In this document: piece after piece, positions 1 to 11,400 of the stretch
How positions within the stretch are numbered: the stretch's first letter is position 1
How the letters are laid out: the number at the start of each line of letters is the position of its first letter
Assembly (NCBI GenBank): GCA_944472155.2
Contig: OX235279.1
Span: forward strand, 59,741,564-59,805,563
Source of the DNA: Trichobilharzia szidati
Lineage: Eukaryota > Platyhelminthes > Trematoda > Strigeidida > Schistosomatidae
Direction of reading: 5' to 3'
DNA: 64,000 bases
Notes under the pieces: generated by a model
Told to the model about the DNA's origin: nothing
The model's input: the letters and a program-made list of their open reading frames with translations, nothing else
Databases searched by the model: none
Made by a program: the position numbers and the translations under genes

Positions 1-2275
1 AAGATTTATTGCAACATGAGCTAATTAGTTTTGTGATTTCTTATAACTGTGTTAGATTTGTAGGGGACTTATGTTAGAGTTCACTAGTATTACGAAATAT
101 GAGAAATAAAATTCAAGTCAATGGAATGTTAAGTAACAGTATATTATCAAAAATGTAACGACACGTTATATCAACAAAAGGGTTACTTGGAAATAAAGTT
201 TAAGTCCTCTGCTACAAATTATTTATATATCCCACGGAGACGTTAATTGTTTGGACGGAGTAGGTTGTAGCTGCTGTGTCCCGGTTGTATAACTGTCTTC
301 GGTTGAACGTAGTGGATTTCTACAATAAATCCGAAAGATACAACACGGTGAGAGCTGAGCTAGTAAGCCGAAGAAACCAAGGAGAAGACGAAGTCTCCAA
401 CAGCAGAGTGTATTTTTTCAATCGTACACGGAATCCAAGGGTATTTCAACCAGAAGCGTTTTAAACAAAAATTATGTACAATATGTCTAATTTCTACAAA
501 TAACCAAAAATTGTACAATCACATTGTTACGCACTCCACAGATTATTGGGTATTTCATGTATAAATCTGGCGGCGTATATAATCTTTGGTTCTCTTTACT
601 TTTTTTCATGCTTCAAACCGTCCCTCAATACATGCTGAGTTTTGTCAAGTAAGCAGTTTTGACTATTTGACAATGAAATACTGAAACAGCAGATTTGTTA
701 ATAGACAACAATACGATTTACAGGAATATCTGCCAAGTTCTCTGTTTCTCGTTATTACATAATCGAAATCGAATCAAACTCATATTTCTATCTGATACTA
801 ATTATTTGACTCCTGAGCTTTAGTTGTGCCTTAAGATATTTCTTAATATCTGAAAATAATGTTAAAGATTTTTTCCGAAATACTATGTCATTTTTCTGCA
901 TGTGGTGATATCGGTTAGAGGGCAGACTTCCTTGTGAATAAGTCCGAGAATATGTCAAAGTTCAGATCCCAGTTACAATTTATCTTTCACTCATGACAGT
1001 GTTTCACCATGTGTAAGAGATGTTATTACTGTAAAATTAAGGCATGAAATATGGTTTTCGCTCCTTGAAGTACACAGTTTTCACCTTTGCTGTCTGTAAC
1101 ACTACTCAGTGAAAACCGTTTTGTTAAGGGCATATAAATATTACCATGTGAATTTGCAGACAAACATCAACAGCACAAAACATTACGTTCTATAATTATT
1201 TGTGTTACTAAAAATTTAGGAAAACAGCTTCCAGCAATTAAACGAAGTTTAACTGTATGACATCAGCAGTCGTAAACAGATAGAGAATTTATGGTGTAAA
1301 TGAATATGTGTTACTGTGATCTATCCTACCGCGCAGGTTTTAGTTTTCGATGTTTTCTCACTTCTATTATAGTGTGCAATTCTTGGTGTAAAAGGTCAAT
1401 CAGTGCTGTAAAGATGAAAGTAAATTACGGCCTTATTTCATTTTTAAAAAGGAAATAACCGGATTAGTCTACTGTTGACTGAAAGAGACATTTTGAAGAG
1501 AACTGATTTGTTTTCTAACTTTACTTTCAAGTAATAAATTCTCAAATTGTTGGAGGATGCACCTAAGTGATGAAAAAGGAAACGATGCACTTCACTATGA
1601 CGTTATTACATAAAAAAATGGATAGATGTGTTTAGAATATTGACAATCTAAGCGGTAGGTCTTTGAAAATGTTTTCTAACTGCATCTGCCTGATTGCCTA
1701 TTCACTGGAAACGTAATTTCTTTATTGGGATATAGCACTTTGTGTTGCTCAAAAATGACAGCATTTAAAAAAATCTCTTGGTCAGCTACTAGATACATTC
1801 AGTGTCTCCAGGACTTTATTTGTAATCATTCTTTAATTATGCTTTAGCACGTCATAAAGTAAAGATTATATGTAACATAATAAAACTATGTATATTAGTT
1901 GTGCAGTGACTGTCTAACAGCAAGAACGTGAAGAATTTCTTCTTGAGAAATTAATAAGACTTAAGTTATAATCTAGAGAATGAAGCAGTTTCCATGGTTT
2001 TGTTTTTTTGTACAGTTATTTCCCTGGGCCACTGGGTCGGGTCCCAGTGACTGAATGGTCTACGAACTTACCTTATAACTGGGTTCGAAACCCGGTGGGT
2101 GTGCACTGATGATAAGTCCCAAAAAATGAGTACGAAACAGCCATCCAGTTATCTCTGGCTTTCAATGGTTCTCTAACTGATATCAGTCAGTGGTCAAAAT
2201 TGAAATACATTTATTTCTGTTGACGAATTTGAACATAGCTCAATTTGTTCTTCTTGCTCTAGTCAAGGTTTAATT
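1..2275. other. AT-rich sequence upstream of the first recognised TRPA exon
   Basis: No recognisable gene is seen apart from a SINE at 2036-2195. A 62-codon open stretch at 276-464 has no family I recognise and no splice context that ties it to the neighbouring gene. Earlier TRPA exons (ankyrin repeats, S1) were looked for and not found. Confidence 0.5.
2036..2195 (+). repeat. tRNA-derived SINE with hammerhead-like segment (copy 1)
   Basis: The sequence gggtcccagtgactgaatgg resembles a pol III A box and ggttcgaaaccc matches a B box. They are followed by ctgatgataagtccc...gaaac, a decayed hammerhead-like core, and a tail related to that of the copy at 2741-3014. Tail substitutions are many, so it is an older copy of the same family. 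Confidence 0.65.
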
Positions 2276-2295
2276 TTGCTTAAATTCTCTTTCAG

Positions 2296-2431
2296 AATAA
2301 CCAATATATATTTGAATGAAAGTGAAACCTGCCTGCTTTTAGAGGAGCAGGAGAAGAAAGTGTACGAGGAAATCATTATCATACCAAAGTATGGAACACA
2401 ATTACTGGCAATTTTAAGTTTGCTTAAAGAG
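2296..2431 (+). CDS. Possible TRPA exon (S1-S2 linker and S2)
   Basis: The exon is framed by a good acceptor (tctctttcag) and a gtgagc donor, and is open in the frame that ends in phase 0 (LLAILSLLKE). A charged, glutamate-rich start is followed by a hydrophobic segment. Position and the terminal KE resemble the S2 end of TRPA proteins. Similarity is weak and rests mainly on gene order, strand and phase compatibility with the 5843 exon. It could instead belong to another gene or be chance. Confidence 0.4.
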
Positions 2432-5400
2432 GTGAGCGGCATTTCTAGTTTTTTCTTACATTTTGATCGCTACTTGCTACTACAACTTGTTCATCGTTAA
2501 ATAGAGTTGTTCGCTAAATGATGAAGATATAACATGAGAATAAAAATGTTGAATTACAAGAGAGGTGTTTCAGTTATCTTTTATGAAAGTCAAGATTTTG
2601 TGAAACACTTCTCACTCTTCAGAAAATCAAAATCAACTGACTAATTCATACTTTTTTGTATACATTTATGTACCGTGTATATGTTACTTTGAGAATGCTT
2701 AATCGTATTCAAGCGTTGGTTTGTAGGGATTTGATTGGTTACAGGATTTTCATCATGAGCTGACATTAGTTAGAGAACCATTGGAAAACCTGGGAGTACT
2801 AGACAGCTGTTTCGTCCTAGTTTGGGACTCTTCAGGATCGGGTCCCAGTGGCTTAATGGTATATGAGCTCGCCTTGTAAGCAGAAGATCCTGGGTTCGAA
2901 TCCCGGTGGGTGCGTACTGATGAAGAGACCCAAACTAGGACAAAACAGCTGTCCAGTACTCCCAGGTTTTCCAATGGTTCTCTAACTAATGTCAGCTCAT
3001 GATGAAAATCCTGTAGCTTAATCGTATATTCGAAAAGTATTTAACATCAAAATTCTACGCACTTTCATAGTTTCTGTTTTCAGCTTATAAGTACACTCAG
3101 CCTTATAAAACAAGTCAGCACTAGTTACATAAACTTAAGTACGAACCAGTTGTAAGTCAATGATTTCTGATACGTAAAAAATATGTACGTATGTGATATG
3201 CATTTTTAAAGGCAAACAGAGATAGTTTATATTTAATTTGTGAAGGATTATTAATTCACTGAGAAAGGGGAACTCTGAAAATAAACCTGTTGATTCATTA
3301 TCAAGTGTTACAGTGTGGTGATGTGATACAAACAATGTGTTCTAACGGAATACCATTCTCACAGCAAGAATCACTGTATGTGTTAGCGCTAACGTCAGAA
3401 TACTATTCCCACAGTTCAATACTACGTTAGCTACAGAATATATTTGAATATTCTATTCCATGTCGTTTAACGTAAACAAAAATCACACGCTCAGCGATTG
3501 GTTAAAGAATATGAGGCGCATAGGTATAAATAACTGTTTGATCGATTGAAAATATATCTTGGCTTCCGTGTTTTGCCTTCTGCCGTTACAACGGTAGTTT
3601 ATTCCCTACAAACGGCATGTAATGAAGTTCTATTTTAATACGTCAGTCATTCATTGTATCAAAGATACCTTTGGGTAGTGAAGTAAAAAGTTCGCAGTGC
3701 TGAAAAAGAAAACTCAGGAAACATCAGAGTTAAACTATATTATCTCAGATTTTATACACGGTTATATTCATTCATCTTATTTCTTAATGTAATTTTGTGA
3801 ACTGACTTCAAGTTATCCATCTAAAAATGTTCCTTTTTCTAATTATACTACTTTCTAGTTGTAGCAAATTTGTAACGATTATTTTGACATAAATAATATC
3901 TTGGATCTGCATATTTTTATTTTAGCTATAGCAACAGTTATAGATACACACAAATGTTCAAGAATCACTGGATATCGATTTGTAAGTTGGAATTCTCCTA
4001 CTTTTCATTTCTTCGTTTACAGAAATAAAGTTAAACTTAACTGTTAAGCTGTATCATAGACGTTGATTTTATGAAAATCTCATTAAATTCCCCTCGATGA
4101 ATTTATTGTTGGCAAATCCTCTCTGATTTGGAATAGACATCAAGGAAGTCTATTTCGTCTCACTCTCCACCTTCTCAGTTGTACACAGACCACTTTGAGA
4201 TGCCGAAATGTTCGTGAAACCACCTAAAGGAGAATCAGATTTTAGCAAGTTACATATGCTACTCGAATATAATTATTATTTCCGGAAACAAGTGCATTGC
4301 TCTTAACGTTTTGAACACCACAGAACTACATTTTTGTCAGATGGTGTTAAATCAGGAAACAAACAGATGTTAGAACAGATAGCTTGCATTAGTATGAAAA
4401 TTCAAAGCAAGTGGTTAGGTGATTCAGCTATATTATAAAAGTACAAATAAACAGATAAGTGATCTCTAAGTTGATTGTTAAATTAATCAGTAAACGTAAA
4501 GTATGACGACTACCGTACGTCTCTGTGATTAACGTGTGATCTATTGAACTTGAGTTTTAACTTTTATTTATCTACATATTTACAAAATGACACTTGTGAA
4601 TGAGTAGTGTGATAGCAGTAAACACTTACTCATCCGAAACGTTATAGTATGAATTCGTTACCCTGCACAACGCTTTTCTTTTTCTCATCTTTTGCATTCC
4701 GAGGGGAACACAGCTTCAAGTTTTGGAGTTTTAGATTGTTGTTTCTATTTACGCAGTGGGTTTACTGACCTCACATCCAACCAACCGTCTTTTCCCACTA
4801 GTAAACTAAACGAGGATTATAAGTGTGTGGGCCGGGGATCGAACCCGTATCATATGTCTCACTAGCGAGCATTCTACAACTGAATGACATACTCACGCAA
4901 ACAACTCTTTAGCGTGACAAATTTACTCTTCCTATTTTCTCGAGCTTATTATGATCTCTGTTTTTCGTCTAAAATAGAAGAACAATTTTAAGATAGATTT
5001 CGTTATGAATAGATAATGAGACCAATAATGACTTATTTCCGGACATGCTGAAAATTCCATACTTCTATCAAAAAAAAATTCTCAATGTTGATCCATAAGG
5101 CCACCGAGAACAGTCCTAGAAACATCAAGTTAGGAGGTAATCATATTAATTCACGGAATTCACGGCTAATATTTGGGCTGTAATCTAGCTGCTAGTTTGT
5201 GCTTGTGCCTTCGTGCAACGATTTTACCGGAAACGATTGTGCAGTTAGTACCTTAAATTATAGCTACTGTGTTGAAGTTTAGTTGGGAGCCCCCAGGTAC
5301 AACCTATTTACGAGCCTCAAATGATTCGAGAAAAGCACGTTGTATTCCTCTGAAAATCATTAAAAGGAACGTGACATAAAAAAATCAAATAACTATGATA

Positions 5401-8400
5401 ATATATGTTTAAGAAGTCCATATTCTGACAGGGATCAATAAATCCTTTTGGGTATAGTCAACACTGAAGACTTACAAAAACGAATAAATGAGCCCAAGGA
5501 ATATTTTTTATTCTATGAAAGTGAATGAAAACGAAGAAATATTTCTCTGATTTGAAACAATGAACAATGTGCTGTACATCTAGCTAAATCAGACAGTTAA
5601 CCTACACCTAAATGGATTTTGGCGCTTTTCATAGATGTTACACCTATTGTTATACAACCAATGCAACAGTTCCACACAGGTAAATGCGTGTATTCTTAAT
5701 AAATCTATCCTACTACAGACCAAAAGCTTTTATGTTTAGCTGCAGAACTTTATTTCCTATAGATATCCTGTTTCTCTTTACATAATTAACTGATATGTGG
5801 TGATGTTAAATCATTTCAAACTTAGTGTTTATTTTTCTCAAGGGCTGGCAGTGGCAATGTGGAACTATTGCCTTACTTTTTGGATGGATTAATCTACTTT
5901 TTTTCTTTCGCAGTGGGACAAAGCTTGGTATTTATGTAGTAATGTTCACTGTCGTACTGAACACATTTATTAAAATTGCTATTGTCTTTCTTCCGTTTCT
6001 GTTAGCATTTGTGTTCACATTCCATATTCTTCTAACCAATCAGTTTGCGTTTTCAAGTGTGATAAACTCACTGCTTAAAACTATCACTATGGAGATTGAG
6101 GAATTCTAGTTAGCAGTGGTGAGTGAAAATATGAAATTGTTATTGTATGACATACTGCTAGAAACACTGGAAAGCTTGTAGCTAGCTATATTAGGGTCTG
6201 TAAAGCTGTAACGGATTATGTGTATGTCGTAAATGTAAGTTATCATTTGTGTGATGCTTTTATATTTCTTATTCACAAAACTATGGTAATTAGCTAGAAG
6301 TGCTGTGAAGTTCCACAGGTAAATGAATAATTGGCACGTTTGCTAGTTACACAATCTGTACCTCCTACTTGTCTTATTGCATTTTCGCTGATTTGCCATA
6401 AATGAACATGCAATTTCCTCGTTTTCAAATCACGGAATATACACATTTGATCATAGGGAATAAAAAGACGGTTGCAGCGAAGAAAATTTTCTTTTCGACG
6501 AATTCATCATCTAGGCTGTACATTCGTGTATTTATATCAAATGGATGGGAAAGTTCCAGAACAATTTCTGGTTAGGGGTTGAATTAATAAAAATTACAAT
6601 TAGGAATTAGAATGCCATAATAAACAGGGGGATGGGTAAAACTAAAACAAAGTAGCATAATAACTAAGAAAATTGACATTGTGCAATTGGGGTTAGAAAT
6701 GTAAAAAATAACAAAATATACAGGATGTTTGGATAAGAAACTAGTGTGATGAATAATTGTTTATGCAATCAGGGATTAAATATGTAGAAATAATAAAATG
6801 ACAAAATAAACAGGAGGTGTGGATATGAAAATATGCTAGTGTAGACAGGGATTAAGAAAACTTAAAATAACATGAATAAACAGGAAGTTTAGATAAGAAA
6901 GGCGATGGGATGGTCATTAAAAAAAAATTTACCTGTTTATGATGGCCATGGCAGGGACAGGGGTTGAATGTATTTCTTTTGGATACAAAGGGTGGGTTTG
7001 AGTTTTTGGATAGCTAACGCCTCAGCTATGCCCAAATGTCTTGATTTCACTCCCTTTGATAGGTTTGGTTGAATCTTGTATATTACTTTGAAGGACTTTT
7101 CGAAAGGCGCTGAATGTCCTGAGTTGACCAGATGTTCTGTCACTGAACTGTTTACACGTTTTTGCTCTCCTTTTACCAGCCAGGCTGGGTAGTGTTCACG
7201 AGCGCGTTTTCCAAGTTGGCGCATGGTACGGCCGATGTACTCAGCTCCACAAGAGCAAGTGAACTGGTATATGCATGTTGAGGTGGCCCAATGCGACAGC
7301 TTGTCTTTCGCGTTCTGGTTGAACAGTTACTTGCAGGAAAACGTCAGTCGTAGGCTTGCGGCGAAGTATGTTTTCCTCAGCGATTTGGAGAGGCGTTTGC
7401 GAAGGATTTCTGCTTCCAGATTAGCTGAACTGGAACAAAACGTCTCAATGAGCTCCCACGTTCTTTATGATTTAACTGTTGATGAACGGGAGTCATTCGA
7501 ACACTACGCCAATACAGTCTCAGAGAAGAGAAAGGAAAATATCATGTCATTTCTTGTCAGATGGACGTCCAGGAAGTGGAACATTCCGTCGGATTCGGTT
7601 TCAAGTGTAAAGTCGATGTTTGGGTGGGCGTTGTTGAAGATTTGGAGTAGGTTTTCAAGGTCTAGCTTCTCATCACAAATGATGAAAGTATCATCAATGT
7701 ATCTCTTGTAGAGATGAAGGTCGTCGATAGTTGATGATAACGGGTTGTTTTCGAGGCTGGCCATAAAACAGTCGGCTAGCAGTGGTCCGAGTGGAGAGCC
7801 CATTGCTACGCCATCTGTTTGCCTGTAGATTTCATTGTTGAATCTGAAGTAGACGTTGAAGGTGCAGCATAGTAACAGCTGCTTTAGATAATGCATCGGT
7901 ATGCCGATATCTATGCTGTTGCATTGGATGAAGTCACACAGAAAGCATATAGTTTCTGTCAGAGGAACATTGGTGAACAGAGAGACGACGTCTAGGGAGA
8001 CCATTTTTTTATTTGCGAGGTTGACATTTTTAATTGAATCCACGAAGTCGAATGTGTCGCGGAGGTTGTATCTAGACAACTTTTCTTTCACTGGTCCAAG
8101 AATCTCTACCAGCCACTTCGCGATTAGGTGATATGGCGAATTGATCATATCTAATATTGGGCGGAGTGGGACGTCCTTCTTGTGCACTTTGGGTAGTCCA
8201 TACATTCGTGGCGATGTAGAACCAGATGGGCGAAGTTTTTCATATAGTTCTGAATTGATAATCGATTCATCTTTCATTTTTTTCAATATGTTGGTTAGCT
8301 GGAGCTCCGTCTGTTCAGTTGGATCTTTTTGAGTCGTCTGTTTTTGAAATTTGCTGTCATCAGATAGAATTGATGAGAGTTTCTTAACATAGTCAGACTT

Positions 8401-11400
8401 GTTAAGCAGAACAATTCCAGAACCTTTGTCCGGTCGAGTTATTATCAGGTTTTCATTTGATTTCAATTCTTTGAGTTGCTTTCGATGTTCTTTTGAAAGC
8501 ATATTGCGAAGTCTAGGTTCTTTTGTTGATGTAGTCGAGGCAGCAATTCAAAACAGTTGATTTGAAGTGTTCTGCACTTTCATATGAAATTGGGACTAGA
8601 TCATTCGTCTGACTAATCAAATTCTCGAATTGTACTTTGGTGTTCAATTCATTCACTTTTGATGATGCATCACAAAATTTTGGTCCGAGCGACAACAGTT
8701 GCATTTGAATCGGTGAAAGTGAGACATCAGAAAAATTGAATACATATTTCTCGGGACAAGATGGGAAAGCTGTTTCCTTGGTGACTGATTTTAGGCTTTG
8801 TTTAAGTTTCATGATGATATTTTCCTTTCTCTTCTCTGAGACTGTATTGGCGTAGTGTTCGAATGACGCCCGTTCATCAACAGTTAAATCATAAAGAACG
8901 TGGGAGCTCATTGAGACGTTTTGTTCCAGTTCAGCTAATCTGGATCGAACGGCATCAATGTGATTCTGGGTGTGTCTTCTGAGCGTGCGTGAATTGGGGG
9001 ATATATGGTTTCCTCTCAGATTTTTCCAGAATGCTTTCGGGTATTCATGCTTATCCAGACAGCTTTCCCAGAAGGAAATCTTCGCATTCGCTTCAGCAAG
9101 CTTGACGGACAAACGTAGAAACTTGTTCAGTTCCTTTACCGTCGAACGGTCTTTGCTCGTTTTCAAATCACGGAATATACACATTTGATCATAGGGAATA
9201 AAAAGACGGTTGCAGCGAAGAAAATTTTCTTTTCGACGAAGTCATCATCTAGGCTGTACATTCGTGTATTTATATCAAATGGATGGGAAAGTTCCAGAAC
9301 AATTTCTGGTTAGGGGTTGAATTAATAAAAATTACAATTAGGAATTAGAATGCCATAATAAACAGGGGGATGGGTAAAACTAAAACAAAGTAGCATAATA
9401 ACTAAGAAAATTGACATTGTGCAATTGGGGTTAGAAATGTAAAAATAACAAAATATACAGGATGTTTGGATAAGAAACTAGTGTGATGAATAATTGTTTT
9501 AATAAAAATTACAATTAGGAATTAGAATGCCATAATAAACAGGGGGATGGGTAAAACTAAAACAAAGTAGCATAATAACTAAGAAAATTGACATTGTGCA
9601 ATTGGGGTTAGAAATGTAAAAAATAACAAAATATACAGGATGTTTGGATAAGAAACTAGTGTGATGAATAATTGTTTATGCAATCAGGGATTAAATATGT
9701 AGAAATAATAAAATGACAAAATAAACAGGAAGTGTGGATATGAAAATATGGTAGTGTAGACAGGGATTAAGAAAACTTAAAATAACATGAATAAACAGGA
9801 AGTTTAGATAAGAAAGGCGATGGGATGGTCATTAAAAAAAAATTTACCTGTTTACGATGGCCATGGCAGGGACAGGGGTTGAATGTATTTCTTTTGGATA
9901 CAAAGGGTGGGTTTGAGTTTTTGGATAGCTAACGCCTCAGCTATGCCCAAATGTCTTGATTTCACTCCCTTTGATAGGTTTGGTTGAATCTTGTATATTA
10001 CTTTGAAGGACTTTTCGAAAGGCGCTGAATGTCCTGAGTTGACCAGATGTTCTGTCACTGAACTGTTTACACGTTTTTGCTCTCCTTTTACCAGCCAGGC
10101 TGGGTAGTGTTCACGAGCGCGTTTTCCAAGTTGGCGCATGGTACGGCCGATGTACTCAGCTCCACAAGAGCAAGTGAACTGGTATATGCATGTTGAGGTG
10201 GCCCAATGCGACAGCTTGTCTTTCGCGTTCTGGTTGAACAGTTACTTGCAGGAAAACGTCAGTCGTAGGCTTGCGGCGAAGTATGTTTTCCTCAGCGATT
10301 TGGAGAGGCGTTTGCGAAGGATTTCTGCTTCCAGATTAGCTGAACTGGAACAAAACGTCTCAATGAGCTCCCACGTTCTTTATGATTTAACTGTTGATGA
10401 ACGGGAGTCATTCGAACACTACGCCAATACAGTCTCAGAGAAGAGAAAGGAAAATATCATGTCATTTCTTGTCAGATGGACGTCCAGGAAGTGGAACATT
10501 CCGTCGGATTCGGTTTCAAGTGTAAAGTCGATGTTTGGGTGGGCGTTGTTGAAGATTTGGAGTAGGTTTTCAAGGTCTAGCTTCTCATCACAAATGATGA
10601 AAGTATCATCAATGTATCTCTTGTAGAGATGAAGGTCGTCGATAGTTGATGATAACGGGTTGTTTTCGAGGCTGGCCATAAAACAGTCGGCTAGCAGTGG
10701 TCCGAGTGGAGAGCCCATTGCTACGCCATCTGTTTGCCTGTAGATTTCATTGTTGAATCTGAAGTAGACGTTGAAGGTGCAGCATAGTAACAGCTGCTTT
10801 AGATAATGCATCGGTATGCCGATATCTATGCTGTTGCATTGGATGAAGTCACACAGAAAGCATATAGTTTCTGTCAGAGGAACATTGGTGAACAGAGAGA
10901 CGACGTCTAGGGAGACCATTTTTTTATTTGCGAGGTTGACATTTTTAATTGAATCCACGAAGTCGAATGTGTCGCGGAGGTTGTATCTAGACAACTTTTC
11001 TTTCACTGGTCCAAGAATCTCTACCAGCCACTTCGCGATTAGGTGATATGGCGAATTGATCATATCTAATATTGGGCGGAGTGGGACGTCCTTCTTGTGC
11101 ACTTTGGGTAGTCCATACATTCGTGGCGATGTAGAACCAGATGGGCGAAGTTTTTCATATAGTTCTGAATTGATAATCGATTCATCTTTCATTTTTTTCA
11201 ATATGTTGGTTAGCTGGAGCTCCGTCTGTTCAGTTGGATCTTTTTGAGTCGTCTGTTTTTGAAATTTGCTGTCATCAGATAGAATTGATGAGAGTTTCTT
11301 AACATAGTCAGACTTGTTAAGCAGAACAATTCCAGAACCTTTGTCCGGTCGAGTTATTATCAGGTTTTCATTTGATTTCAATTCTTTGAGTTGCTTTCGA

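Larger units (their letters stand above)
2741..3014. repeat. Foldback SINE: tRNA-like centre flanked by 94-bp inverted arms
   Basis: The left arm 2741-2834 is the reverse complement, with few mismatches, of the right arm 2921-3014. Between them is a tRNA-like promoter with an A-box-like part near 2850 and ggttcgaatccc as B box near 2893. Each arm carries the hammerhead-like segment of the family. The same family occurs at 2036-2195 and twice at 42932-43290. The unit resembles schistosome alpha-type SINEs, which are known to carry hammerhead ribozymes. Confidence 0.75.
2432..5842. other. Intron or intergenic sequence between TRPA exons
   Basis: Apart from the foldback SINE (2741-3014) and a tRNA-like SINE (about 4823-4900) nothing is recognised. 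An S3-encoding exon is expected in this interval in a normal TRPA gene. The only candidate, near 3925-3977, is interrupted by stops and is not called. Confidence 0.5.

Noticed and set aside
276..464. 62-codon open frame as a gene
   Set aside because: No recognised family, no supporting splice structure and no neighbours; could be chance or repeat-derived.
3925..3977. Possible TRPA S3 exon (RYTQMFKNHWIS) before gtaagt
   Set aside because: The frame that fits the incoming phase has two stops, and similarity is too short to call.
7223..7711. 162-codon plus-strand open frame repeated at 10138 and 13054
   Set aside because: It is antisense of the GIY-YIG/linker region joined to the inverted N-terminal fragment; an artefact of the rearrangement.
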